From Numida meleagris (lineage: Eukaryota > Chordata > Aves > Galliformes > Numididae), in the NCBI RefSeq assembly GCF_002078875.1, contig NC_034414.1, positions 10,838,225 through 10,902,224 on the forward strand: a stretch of DNA of 64,000 nucleotides, in the 5' to 3' direction. Shown piece after piece: positions 48,315-60,261 of the stretch (positions are counted from its first letter, which is position 1; each line of letters begins with the position of its first letter). The translations under genes and the position numbers were made by a program. Under the pieces are notes generated by a model, which did no database searches, had not been told where the DNA came from, and worked only from the letters and a program-made list of their open reading frames with translations.

Positions 48315-48400
48315 CCTTCACTTGCGATAGTAATGTTGCTGTTTCTGGATCCAAGGGCCTCCAGTTCAAATCCCCCCAGTAGATTTAGATTCCTCACAAA
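48315..48400 (+). repeat. Possible MIR-like or other tRNA-derived SINE relic
   Basis: TTCTGGATCCAAGGGCCTCC followed by AGTTCAAATCCCCCCAG resembles the tRNA-like B-box half of MIR (TCTGGAGCCA...GGTTCAAATCCC). AGTTCAAATCC at 48363-48373 differs by one base from the B-box consensus. The MIR core and tail are not recognisable downstream. Confidence 0.35.
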
Positions 48401-49309
48401 GTAAAAAGGCACTCCTCAGATTAAAGAAGCTGACTGAATGCTGCTGTGTAGACCACTAATGTGCTACAAGGGTACTCAGTTCTTTAGCAGGGATTGCGGT
48501 GTGCTGCTAGGGGACTTCTCAGGCACTGTTACTTAGAAAATACGTGGTACTACACCAGCTCTGGGACTTGTAGATTTGCATTCACTCTGCGGCTTCATTA
48601 ACAATTTTAACTGGGACATATTTAGACTACTCAAGCCGTTTCTATAGGGTTGATTTTTGTGTGTTGTCCTCAGAAAACAGCTTATCCTTGTGAAAACAAC
48701 ATAAATTCTACTATTTTAACAGCAAAGCTTGCAGCAATAAATAATTTTCTTCCCAAGGCATAGAATTTCTGACAAATATTTCCGTCAGAGTTAAAAATCC
48801 ACTGTCACGCGAACAGATTCTGTCTCTTCCATTCTCTCGGTGAATTCTGTGAACCTCTGTCGTTAGCATGGCTATTGCCTAGAGAAAAAAGTAAGGGGAG
48901 GAATGATGTCTTAGTGGGTGAGACACGAGATGCTTCAGACTTATCACCCGATCCAGGAAAAATTAATAAATCCCTGTGTACCTTCATCCTATTTATAAAG
49001 TGCATACAGTGGTATCTCTTCACCTCTGGAGTGTTTTGCATGCCTTAATTTGTTGAAGGATTTTGAATCTCTCCTATGGAAGCTTTTTCAGAAATGAAAG
49101 TGCTACTCTCATGACTGCAGGTGTCCTGTGTTGTAAAATCTGATGCAGAATCCACTCCTTATATGGATCTGTTCTTAAAAAAAATCTGTGAATTTGTTTT
49201 TGGTGTTGAACTACTGGAGGAAAAAAAAATAAAATTGTGTAAATATTTCCTTTCCTAACACTCAAACGTCCAGGGCAATCTCTTTCAAAATTGGCTATTG
49301 ATTCTGAAA
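48401..49309. other. Unique non-coding DNA
   Basis: Nothing recognised beyond short homopolymers. Confidence 0.5.
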
Positions 49310-49932
49310 CCTAAAGTTTACAGGTTTTGTCAAAGTAACAATTGTACATCACTTTACCTGCAGTGGGCTGTCTTGAACTTTCTTCAGTGTGAAATTCACA
49401 TGTTGCTACGGACTCTTTTTTTGACACCAGCTTGTAGGGATGGTGCCATGTCTTGTCACCAGTAACGATACAATTCCTTATTCTGAATGCATTGAGACTA
49501 ATATACAGCTCTGTACACAGTTTCCCTGATCATAATCTGCCAATTTGTGCAGGCAAGCTGATTGGATGGCAATCCACAGCATGGCTTGTCTTTCATGTTG
49601 CTGTTGCCACTGCTGAAACGCACCACTCACCATGTTACTGTGCTAACATCCACCTTTTTTTGTCTCCATAAACGTTCAGTAAGCATCGTGAATGTCAGTG
49701 CATGCAGATGCCTCCTCATGGAGGAATTCAGTGACACACCTTTGTTTCATATGCCCTTCCATGTCAGACACCATTTTGTCAGACTACTGCTCAGTTGCCA
49801 TCTGTTGTATAGCAATAAAATGTAATGGAATTTTGGTGAAAAGATTCAGCTCCTGCTGCCATACCACCAACACCTGCCTCTGACATCAGGGGGCCAAAGT
49901 AATAAAACAGGAGGCATTACTTTTGGAGTAGT
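49310..49932 (-). mobile_element. mariner-type DNA transposon relic (Galluhop-like), one end lost
   Basis: The reverse-complement frame encodes IVTGDKTW near 49444-49469, followed by degraded QPTAGKVM near 49345-49370. These match the mariner transposase motifs around the second catalytic aspartate (VTGDE.W) and the downstream SAGKVM stretch. The terminal inverted repeat survives at the high-coordinate end, GGAGGCATTACTTTTGGAGT at 49910-49929. It pairs with ACTCCAAAAGTAATTCCTCC at the low end of the second copy (60098-60117). The low-coordinate end lacks a terminal repeat, and the frame holds stops and deletions, so the element cannot transpose itself. Strand refers to the transposase. Family name from memory of the chicken mariner Galluhop. 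Confidence 0.85.
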
Positions 49933-50935
49933 TCTCGGACACTGAAAAGATGCAGCTTATCTGCAATGAAATAAAGTAGCTCAGAATTTTTAATTGATGA
50001 TGACATTTAAGACTAAATCACTCCTATGAAAACACTGTTCTTTCCAAACACTGTTCTTTCCATGTTTCTGTGTGATACAGTTGGTGGTGTATGTTTGTAC
50101 CACTTGCAATCCATTAGGCCCCAATTTTTAGATATTCAGTACGTTGTTCGGTTCCATGCAAAGCCTGTAGTAAGCAATCTGTGAAACAGAGAATATGCCT
50201 CACCAATCCATCCTTATTTAAACTGCTTTTGTGCGCACTTGAAGAACAACAACAGAAAAAAAGGCCAATCCAAATGCTGTTTCCTTTCTAGTGCTGCGTT
50301 CAGTGAATAGCAAGAAATGATTATGGCACTTGATAAAGATGATCAGCCTTCACAAGGAAAGCAACAAAGAGGAGACAGTGTGCCGAAGAGTAAGACAGTT
50401 TAGAGTTGAATAGTGATGAAAAATAGGTTGCAATACCAACTTGCTTTTCATCAGCTTTTCAGAGAAAAAGAAACAAAGTTGTTTCCAAGGATTCTTCAAT
50501 GAGTACTTCAGGCTTCCCAACGTTGACTATGCATTTTTTGGTAATTCTGCATGCTCTAATTTTAATTTGTAGTCACGCAGGCTGAGATTGGAGAGTGCTC
50601 TGGTAGAAAATGGCTCTCATCGAACAAGATAGTCACAACTTAATCACCAGACTTTGCTTCTTTGTTGGGAGTGGCCAGCTTTCCTGTCCCTGCAGATCGT
50701 AATTTCTGTTATTCTGACTGGGGGACAGAGGAACCACTGGAATTTGAGGAGTGTATGTGTTTATTTTAATTATCCGTAGTGTGTGTCATGGACTAAATAA
50801 GGTTTGAGTAACACTTGCAGTAGCTAAGAAATCGGGAAAGGCTTTACTTCCTCTCCTGCTTTGAATCCAGTTATTTGTCTTTCTCTAGTTTTTGGAAGTG
50901 AATTGACTTTGTCCTCTACTCTGTAGTTATGCCCT
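49933..50935. other. Unique non-coding DNA
   Basis: Includes a 16-bp tandem duplication at 50031-50062. No gene. Confidence 0.45.
50031..50062. repeat. Perfect 16-bp tandem duplication
   Basis: AACACTGTTCTTTCCA occurs twice without spacer. Confidence 0.95.
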
Positions 50936-51420
50936 GTAAGTGAGGTTGTGCTCACAGAAAGCTTAACAATACTTCTTACCTCGTTGGAAACTTTTCATAA
51001 GAAACATGGTCATTTAATGCTGTTTTATAAAATGAATAAATATGGTATGCACTAACGAACTACATTGATTTGCTATGGATTTTGGACAGCACAAAACAAT
51101 TTGCATGAATCATACTTGTTGAGCCAATTTCAAACCACATATCTCATCAGAGAATACCTGTTTATTATTCTTGACAAAACACCCACTGGTTGTTTTCTTT
51201 TCTGTGTTTAAGTGTTTTTTTTCTTCGTGCACCAGGAGCTGCCATCTGCATTTCTAATGGCTGCCATTGGGTGGTGCCAGGCAATCAGTATATACAGTGT
51301 GAAACAATGGTTTCTTTTTGTACGTATCAAAAATCAAACGAGCTTTAAGATCTGATCGCAAATAATTTACAGAGCAAATAAACTAAGCAGTCAGTGCAAA
51401 GAGTTAATCTGATGCTTTTT
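50936..51420. promoter_or_regulatory. Candidate conserved non-coding element
   Basis: Repeat-free, ORF-poor block. An octamer ATTTGCAT at 51099-51106 directly follows a SOX-like ACAAAACAA. Further motifs include CCATTGGGTGG and ATCTGATCGCAAATAATTTA. Part of the repeat-poor 50.9-55.8 kb interval. Confidence 0.3.
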
Positions 51421-51473
51421 TGTATTTACCATAGAGGAAGGGTCTGTCCGATATGTGCTTTTTTTATGTGCAC

Positions 51474-51487
51474 ATATATATATATAT
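51474..51487. repeat. (AT)n microsatellite
   Basis: Seven AT units. Confidence 0.9.
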
Positions 51488-51554
51488 TTGTGTACTGACG
51501 TGTGTGTGTAAAGTTTGACCTGAAATATGTTTTTGCCCTAAGGATACTGATCCC

Positions 51555-51850
51555 TTGTTTATGATCGTATTGCACTAATGTGGCTTAATTAATTGCCCTC
51601 TTAACATCTCTGCTAATGCTCAGACTTTTGTTATTTGTGTATTTATTACAAACCTGCATAATGTTAAAGCTGACTGGAGGCAGATGATGGATTTCCAACT
51701 TTTGAAAACCGGTATCTATTTAACGTATGGTTAAGGGGAACTATTTTACCAGCTAAAATCAGTTAACAATTAAGTGCCCAATGAGAGTAATGAAATATTA
51801 ATATTTTAGCATAATGTTTTAAATATTTCCAACCTATCTGGTACAGAATC
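51555..51850. promoter_or_regulatory. Candidate conserved non-coding element
   Basis: GGCTTAATTAATTGCCC near 51581 is a strong paired-type homeodomain core. CAATTAAGTGCC (an NKX-type AAGTG site) lies near 51767, with several ATTA cores around. No ORF, no repeat. Confidence 0.32.
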
Positions 51851-53095
51851 TATATTATATTAATGATACAGATGTACCAATTTATTCTTTGAGCTCACTC
51901 AGTTTCTAAAATATTTGTTTTGTAAGAACCATAAGGGAAAAAAAAAATAGGACTGTGGTTAAAATTAAGAAGATACAATGTTTATTGAATACTGTGTCTG
52001 AATAGCCTACTCTGTGTAAAATGAAATTATGATAGTTGGGAGTAAAAAAGTCTTTAAAAAAAATCATTGGCGACTAATTATGTCAACAGTCTAAAAAAAT
52101 GTTTGTTTCCACATTTCTTTATACATCCATTTTTAATAAAGGAGTTGGAGGTTTCTGTTTATAAAACCCTGTCTTTAGGGGGGGAAATTAACATTCAAAG
52201 CTCACTTGGTCTTGAACACCTTTAGTTAACGTATGAAATGAAATGCAGTGTGTGGCCTTGCAACTAAATAAGCTAAAATTAAAAATGATTTGTTTAACTT
52301 ACATGGATTTGTATATCTTGTGAGCTACTTGGAGCAAAACAGTTTCTTCTGAAAAAAATCAGTTTAGTATTTTACACGACATCATTCTTCTATTTTCCCA
52401 GATGCTGGTAGCTTAAAAAAAAAAAAAAAAGCTTTTCACTTTTTTTTACTTTAAAAATATAATTGGTATTAAAATAATCTAAGGAATGAGTTGAAGAATT
52501 TCAAAACCATAAGAATAACTTTGGAGGACTGGTGTAAATAACCAATGACAGCCAAACATGAATACCTTGCAATTCAAAATTCTTACCTTGTTAATTTCTC
52601 CTCAGTGAGTGGAAGTAAGACCCATTGTGTCAAAAAGGATGCCGTGAGTGACGTTTTGAGACTAAAAGCCTCTAAAATATTTGTAATAATTTATACAGCG
52701 ATTACCCTGTCTAGACCTTTTACTCTTTGCTAGGCTTTCATTTGAATGCTGGACATTTTTCAGATCATAAATCAGCGGCAAATGTGTATATTTGGACTCT
52801 CTGAAGTTTTACTTTGAGAATATTTTCTTAAAGCATTCCAAAACACTGAAACCCAGGGATGGCAAGAAAAAAAAAAAAAAAAAACAAGTCAAAGGCAAAA
52901 CCAAGAAATATTTATGAAGCATTTTGTTGCTAATCCTTGAAGTCCGAATTAATAGCAACAGTGATGAGCTTAGCTGATTCTTGTGACTAAAGCTTTTTGC
53001 GAAGACAAATCTGATTGACGTTTCATCTAAATTTCTATTCCTCATAACAAATATTTCTTTTCCTCTATTTGTAAGTGCTTTTTAAGATGCTTCCT
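51851..53095. other. Unique AT-rich DNA with poly-A tracts
   Basis: A16 at 52415-52430 and A18 at 52867-52884. No gene body next to either tract suggests a processed pseudogene. Confidence 0.5.
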
Positions 53096-53420
53096 TTAAA
53101 ACAATGTAACAGTCATTTGCAGCTTTTATGGCAGCTAAATGCATGCTGTTATGCTGGCTTGGTTCTACTGACATTTTAACATTGTTAATAATCACCGGCC
53201 ATTTATGTGTGCTGTGTAAAGGCATAATGTGCTTTTATATAAAACACTGTTATGAGGGCTCATTATCTTGTGAGGCGGCAGTTATAAAGAAAATTAAACA
53301 ATTGCAAACTTGCTTTGCCAAGTGTTTTTTAAATAAATTTAACCAGGCTGATTCCTGGCTCCTACCTGATTCTGCAGGGTTATATATCAAAGCCGTTTGA
53401 GAGTTGCATGCATAAATTCC
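53096..53420. promoter_or_regulatory. Candidate conserved non-coding element
   Basis: Block with AACATTGTTAATAATCACC, CAGCTTTTATGGCAG (a CDX/HOX-like TTTATGG) and TTTAACCAGGCTGATTCC. Its 90-codon frame has no known domain. Repeat-free. Confidence 0.3.
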
Positions 53421-54335
53421 TTCGTGCAATCATGAGAGCTCTGTACAGTGCGCTTCACAGTGCTCTGCTAAAACTGATCAGGAGATGCTTGTTACACAGG
53501 CGAGATGCTAGAGGGCCATGAAATAAGTGGAAACCTTTGCAACTAAGTCTAGAGTGGTGTCAGTGGTTAAATGGAGTTTACAATTGACCTTTTACTTACC
53601 AATAGCCACAGAAGTGTACTGATCTGCAAATCTCTAAGCTGCTTCTGCTGTTTTACTAAACACTCAAAACACTGGATGTCTATGATTGCATGATCTAAAA
53701 TTACACGATGTATTTGCACTTCTCAAGCTAAGAAAATGTTAAGAATGTAAATATGGACTATTCAGTTATTTACGGACTGCAGCTCTTTTACTGAATTCTT
53801 TTACACGATGAAAATAATTTTCAACTTTTCCAGTGCATCCACATAAGAAATTACTGTTCAAGTGATTTTCAATATTAAAGTAAATGAATGACCGGAAAGC
53901 TGCATAGGTTTAAGCATGTTGTCTGTATTTTAGCAGAGTTACCCTAGCTGGGCATCTGGCCATTTGAAACTCGCTTTGAAAACGACTGTTGCTGAGCACC
54001 CTTTTAATGCAGTTTGTGTAATTTCTTCCCTTCTGCTAGGACTCCACATTTGTCCTTGTAGAGCTGTGTTCCACTGCTCCTCTGTTGTTTTGTTTTGTTT
54101 TTTTTTGTTTTTTTTTTTTAATGCAGCACTTAAAAGCACATTGTTCCAGTACTGCAGTACTTAGGGAAACTGAATTTTCTTTTTCCTGTGTGTTTAATAT
54201 TGAAAGCTACCAAGGCATAGAACAATAATTCAGAGAGGCTCGGTTTCAAATTACCTTTCTTCATTAAAAAATAAAATAAAATAACCAGGAGGGTCTAGCA
54301 CATTATGTCACTAAGTCACACAGTAAGAGGGACCA
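53421..54335. other. Unique non-coding DNA
   Basis: TTACACGATG occurs at about 53701 and 53802. Perfect 14-bp palindrome AGTACTGCAGTACT at 54148-54161. T/G-rich tract 54087-54121 and (AAAAT)n near 54266-54282. Confidence 0.45.
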
Positions 54336-54775
54336 TCAAAGAATGGTGGGAATTATCACAGCAGCTTGCTCCTTGTTAGAAGCATTTACCTCATGACCCT
54401 TTCATTTGCCTACTGCCACTTTAGTTTAAGAGTGACAACACTGTATAGCACTCTGCACTTTTTTTCCTCCCTTTCCCTTAGCACCAGATGCCTTTGTAAA
54501 GCAGGCTGGTGAAGCAGTGAACAAAACCTTGTGGGATAAGTCTGACACTGGAAGTTAATGATTATCAGTCGAAACAAAACACTTGTTTACATGTTGTAGT
54601 CATTAGAGGTTCCAGTCAGTCATACCTCGGCTGGGATTCCTGCCAAATGTTTTGAGGGTTCTTTCACAAGCTGTGCAGTTTTGTAAATACAAAAGCACTC
54701 TTATTAAGCCTTTTTAGTATTAGACTGTGCAATTAAGATTACGGCTAATTAGATTCCTTTATTTGGAGTAGAATG
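54336..54775. promoter_or_regulatory. Candidate conserved non-coding element
   Basis: Balanced-composition, repeat-free block ending in TGCAATTAAGATTACGGCTA and ATTAGATTCC. No coding support. Confidence 0.28.
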
Positions 54776-55545
54776 GTCCAAGATACACACACAACTTTTC
54801 CTGGCCACAGGATACCATCAGATCTCTGTTTGGGTGTTCCATTACAGATCAATGACAAAAAGAAACTCTTTTGTATCGTACACATTTTTTTCTTTATTAA
54901 AAATTGCAATCAAAACTTGGGGCAGTGTGGATTTTTCCTCACCTTACTGTCAGCACCTCTGTCGCAGCCATAAAACTTTCTTTTTTGATTAGCATGTCTC
55001 AATTTGCTGGAAACATTTTGCTTACATCTCTTTTAGCATTGCTGGCTTTTCATTTCAGCCTCATTACAACTAGGATTAAGGAGGTGATTTGACTATGAAG
55101 GAATTTAGGAAAATTTCCAGTAAGCAGAGGATGATTTTAAGTTAACTGTGGGATAACAGAGTTGTAGAAATGAATGTTTCTGTTAACACCTGTGTATTAG
55201 TCCATACCTGAATAAATAAATGATTCCTTTGGTATTTCAAGTTGGTATAAAATAGCTCAAGACCAACCATGTTCTTGTAAACACTTTAAGCATGTGAAGA
55301 TGCATCTAATACAAATAATCTTGTGAGCTGCTGAGCCTGTTACACATACTTTTCTGCTTTGACAGAATTCTCTGTGTTGAGCACGATGGTAAATTATTTA
55401 AGGTTTGGGAGGCCATTTTTTGTAACTGTGAATTGTAAGACAACTGAATCATCCATACATATTTTATCTCTATTTTTTTTCTTTGCCAAAGAAGATATCA
55501 GTGTTAGTTGCTCCAATGCAGGACTGCTCGCTTTGACATTTCCCG
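54776..55545. other. Unique non-coding DNA
   Basis: Nothing recognised. Confidence 0.4.
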
Positions 55546-55800
55546 GTTGTCTGTAGTGCTAGGCAATAATTAAATATCAGGTGCATAAGCTGCTCTTTAA
55601 TTTGACATGTGTGCTCCAGGCAATAAACACATGCAGTGCAACGTGGGAGTGTAATTGCTAAGGAATAAAATCTTGTACCAAGTGAGATCATTGTATCAGG
55701 TACTGTGTGACAGCTCATTTGATCATTATGCCCAGGCTAAAGAGGTTGCCTAATTAGTTTCCATTAAAACTCACCCTTTAATCAGGAATTATTCTTGCAT
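55546..55800. promoter_or_regulatory. Candidate conserved non-coding element
   Basis: Contains GGCAATAATTAAATATC, GTGTAATTGCTAAGG, TGCCTAATTAGTTTCC and CCCTTTAATCAGGAATTA. This is dense, varied homeodomain-type cores in a repeat-free block. No ORF conserved in style. Confidence 0.32.
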
Positions 55801-58526
55801 AAAGAATGTCACTTGGTCCAGATGAATGAACAATGGTTCCCACTTGAGATTCAACTATCTGTTACACTTGGGATGCCATATGTCTTTTCAAACAATTCAG
55901 CTACAACAGTACTCCATGAATCTGGATCTCCTAGCACTAAACAGTATTTACATTTTCTTAATACTAGCCAGTGTTTTACAGAAAAATCACAATGGTATTC
56001 TGTATATTCTTCATCAAGCTGGAGATGCTATGTTCAAGCAGCAGGAAGTGTGTTGTAATCGCACGGATGACTAATAGGCCTCTCTTAACTAATGTGTCTT
56101 GGTTGTTGTATATATTTCATAAGTGACACACATAGCATATATGCTATTACCTGGAGCTAGACTTTGGTCTCTCACCTAGAAACGTCAAGGTTCATCTAAT
56201 TTTAATATTTTGAAGGGAAATAACTTTCTAGCTTTTTTTTTCTTGTGACAATAGCTTTATCTGCTGAAGCTGATCACAGAAGCAGTTATGATTTATTTAT
56301 TTTTTTTTCCAAGTAAATCTTGCGAATTCTGTACCTTCCTCCTCCTCCTGCAAGATGTGAGGCTGGGTGGGTTACTTGGTTCATGCATCACATGTGGAGC
56401 TCAGTTGTTGAGTATGTTTCAACCTGTGCCATGGCTACGCTTCTGCCAGCTCCCAGTTGTCCGTATGGGTTGGCTCATCAGCTGTGTAATAACTGCAGCA
56501 GTGCTTGTCTTAGCTGACCAGAAGTGCTCAAAAGGAGAGGCTTTTCGGAGCCTGCGGCAGTACAGGCTACTGCAGTCAACACCAGATAGAGAAGAAGGGT
56601 CTTTAAAGCCAAAGCCCAGATCTTGTAGTCAGTGGCCACAGTCCAAGTGCCTTAGTATATCTGCGTATATAGATGCAAACTGGTAAAGCTAGCAAAAATG
56701 CTGTTGGCTGAACTAGCAGTTTGCATTCTAGCCTGTAGGAAGAGCTGCTAGGTTCCCTTGTTTTCTCCAGATGCATCCTGATAGTAAGCTGTGAGCCAAG
56801 TTTCCCTTCAGCTGTGCAGAGGTGATGGTGCAGCTTGCTGATATCTACACCGACTGTATCTTCTAGTACAATGTGCATCTCCTTTCACCTAAATGGCTTA
56901 TAGGATACTGAAAAAGAAATGTGTCAAATATTTCCCCAATCTTTTTGCAGCTCAGAGTGTTGCAGCAGCCCCCTGTTACTTTTGGAGGAATGAAAAATTA
57001 TTTGAGGATGTTGCGTAGCTGGACACAGTACCTGTTACAGAAACAACTGTGGACTAAGGTTCTGTGAAAGACTACTGCAGGCATTAAGCCGTGTGGCACT
57101 GGACAAGTATCATGCAGGAAGCTTGCTCCAAGGCTGTTCTTGGTAAGTATGAATACTCTAACTTTTATACTTACACTATATTAGGAGTTTAAAGCTGCAA
57201 GACCAATGAAGGCAACAGAAGGGCTTGCATGCTATGCAACCTTTACCATGTGAAGTGAAATTCAAGTCCTTAGTATTTCTTCTTCTTGTTGCATTAAATA
57301 CCCCCATTCTCTATACCCAACTGACAGTGTGTCATGCTTGGTGTGTGTGAAGCGTACAGGGAATGTGGTTAAGGTATATCATTAACATCTAGAATCTGAG
57401 AAGAGAAGCAGTTTAATCTGACTCCTGAATAGCAGAAGCTTTTACTATTTTTCATACTCTGGGCTATGCATGTAAGAAAATGTGTACTCCCATGTTTTTT
57501 GAAAGCAGTCCACCTTTACCTAATACTTTCTTTCTGACTGTGGTCTCTAATAAGTTGGATGATAGAGGAAAAGGAGTAAATATTTCTGTAAGCATAGAAA
57601 CAGTGGAATCTGACTTCCTCTGCCCATGTAGTTTGTGTCCCCTTATCATATCTCTAGCAAATGCACCCTTGGTTCTCTTTTGTGTTCTCTTTCATATTCT
57701 CTATGCCACTCCCAGTTTCTTTCCATGGCCTCTGCTTGCATTTGCCTGGGTTTCTATCGGAGATGTTATGGCTGATTCAGAGTTACAAATATCCTGATTG
57801 GTGTCAGTTGCTCTCTCTTGACTTTCTGTCAAATAGTATTTCTTGCATCTCTGCTACTTCAGACCCTCAAGTGCCTAGAGGTGTTCATGGAAATAATTTA
57901 TACAAATATTTTAATGAAGCTCCTAAATGGTATCCAGACTGGTTTGGTGGTATGCAGTGATAAAGATCAGTTATTGCTAGAATGATGTAAATTATCTGGC
58001 TTAGTGGTTGTATCATCTTTATTGTTGATAACTCAAAAGCACAGAGGAACTTCTAGGAGCCAAGAATGAAGGGCCTTCTCCGATCCTGCAAACCAGAAGT
58101 GTACGCATTGAAGAGCACACAGAATTGTTTTAGATGATAGATCTCAGAGCACTCTTCTGGCAGTGAAGACTAATGCAATGGGAAAAAAAAGAAGGGGGGG
58201 GGAATTTGGTAGTATTAATGGCAAAAAAAATGCGAAACTAAAAGCAAGGAAATCAAATGCATTGATATAGTAATCATATTCATGAGAAGGACAACATTTG
58301 TATGTGGGGATTTTCTTCATTGAATTAGATTAACCTCTTCAACTTGTAAGTTTTTGTGGTAAGCCTTAAGTTTTATAGTATCAGGTTTTTTTTGTTTTTT
58401 TTTTTTTAAGTAATTGCTACATTTTTCCCTAACTGCCACTGAGGAAGGATCTTTCTGGAGATCCCTTCTTGGTGGAAGCTCTTCCCTGTAAACCCAGAAC
58501 CTTTGATACAGGTGGGTGATCTACTT
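55801..58526. other. Unique non-coding DNA
   Basis: The 132-codon frame 56288-56686 and 105/99-codon frames 57480-57960 show no recognisable domain. Pure G run near 58194-58202. No transposon recognised. Confidence 0.45.
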
Positions 58527-58605
58527 CCCTTCCTTTGTAGCACCTTGCTATCGTGCTGGTCCTTCTACCTCTTTTGTAACACCTTTTCCATCGTGTTGGT
58601 CCTTC
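58527..58605. repeat. Diverged tandem duplication, about 40-bp unit
   Basis: CTTTGTAGCACCTTGCTATC and GTGCTGGTCCTTCT are repeated as TTTTGTAACACCTTTTCCATC and GTGTTGGTCCTTCC. Confidence 0.85.
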
Positions 58606-60093
58606 CAATCGCTACACCATAAAAATAAGTTTTACAGGTTAATTATACTTTGTGTTTAAAGACAAAAGAAGCATACAAACAAACGACAACAACAACAAAA
58701 AAATCCAGCAATATCTTTATCACTATAAGAAGAGGAATTTTTTTTTTTTTCAGTTTCACTGAAGGTTCCCTTATTCTCACATAATAGTAGGGGACGTGGG
58801 AACATCTGAATTCCCTTATATCATGTATTCAGTGCCCTGTCCCTCTTTCCTCATGTTTCTTCTGCAATTAAAAATTCCATGTGTTTCAAGCTCTCCTTCT
58901 ATGGATGTGTTTCTGTGATTGCAGTCCTGAGTGCCTAGTTCTGAAACCTCTCAGCTGTCCACTTCTTTGTGTTCTTATCAAGGTACGATAGACAAAAGGC
59001 ACAAAATTATCTCATGGGACTAAATTCCATTGATTTATTATACTGAAGATATTTCAATTATTATTTTTTTTAACTTTCTGAAGGTATCAAGATAGTATCT
59101 GTTTTTTTTTTAATTGCAGTTCCATAAATCTGTCTGGGTTCATTCTAGACTGGACCCAGCTTTTCAGAAGTGCTCATGAACTTCGCAAACTTGGCTCAAA
59201 TTTTGATGAAAAGCTGCCCTAAGATGCATCACATTTTGATTAAAATCTAGCTATACCCCTACTGTAATTATTAAGTATATTTAACTATCTTCAGTAGCAA
59301 ACTTAAAGTGACCTAAGAAAAGTACTTCTGCTATAAACAAATACAGGGGTTGAAATGAGTTTAGTGTGAGCATTCAGAGCTACTTTTACTTACTCTAGAT
59401 GCATTTGCCAAGATCTGAATTTAATACTTTTTCCACAAAACACATTTTTCCGTTACAAATACATATGTTTATCTTTGTATTATAAAGTGGGAAGTATTTT
59501 TATTACCCTTATTATTAATCCAAGTAATCTTTTTTGTTTCTATAAGAAATTCACTAGCGTAGAATCAAAACATTTTTCAGTATAGAATTAACCTTACCCA
59601 TATGCAAAGAACACACAAAACTGCATTCAATGTAAATGGAGTAAGAACTATCAGAATTACTCTGTGTAATGTCCTGATACTTTATAGTCCTTTTGGACCT
59701 GAGCATATCAACCATACTTCAGAAGCCTTAATAAACTTGTATAAATGTTTTCTTTTGCAATTATTTTCAGAGTTTCCAGTAACAATCATTTATTAACCTC
59801 CTGTGATTTGTACTGTGTGGACTGAGTATTATCAAAGAAAATAAACTGTTTTTGTTTTATTCCTCTAAAGCCCTTTCTAAAAGAATTCTTTTCAAAAATT
59901 TACATGTTGGATCAAATTCTACCCCTAGCTACATATCTGATAAAATGCCATTGACTTTATTACAGTCCACTTTGACTCTGGCATAGTTCCACGTACTCCA
60001 GGCTGCCAGTATAACTGAGGAAGGAAAACCTGACTGAATATGTTTTGCTTCAGAAAGAACTGTGTTACTTAGTCTCAGTGAGGAAAATACATA
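58606..60093. other. Unique AT-rich non-coding DNA
   Basis: No gene or transposon recognised. TGCCATTGACTTTATTACAG near 59947 may be a trace of the old amniote repeat. Confidence 0.5.
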
Positions 60094-60260
60094 GGTCACT
60101 CCAAAAGTAATTCCTCCTATTTATTTCCATGGAAACTACAACAGATAAAAAGAGCACAATAATACTATTTGATAGAGAAAATTCTCAGCTAAAAACACTG
60201 TTTTTTCAATGTAGTCATCACCATTAGCCAATTTTTGTGGATGACCTGATTGAGATGCTC
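60094..60260 (-). mobile_element. mariner (Galluhop-like) terminal part, split by a CR1 insertion
   Basis: Starts after a TA dinucleotide (60092-60093, the mariner target) with the terminal repeat GGTCACTCCAAAAGTAATTC. This sequence continues for about 160 bp until the CR1 3' tail begins. The rest of the same element resumes at about 61787. Oriented as the copy at 49310-49932. Confidence 0.85.
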
Positions 60261-60261
60261 T

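Noticed and set aside
52415..52884. Processed pseudogene suggested by A16 and A18 tracts
   Set aside because: No gene-like sequence precedes either tract on the appropriate strand.
56288..56686. 132-codon + strand ORF with hydrophobic segments
   Set aside because: The hydrophobic start is encoded by a T-rich run. There is no domain, promoter or splice evidence.
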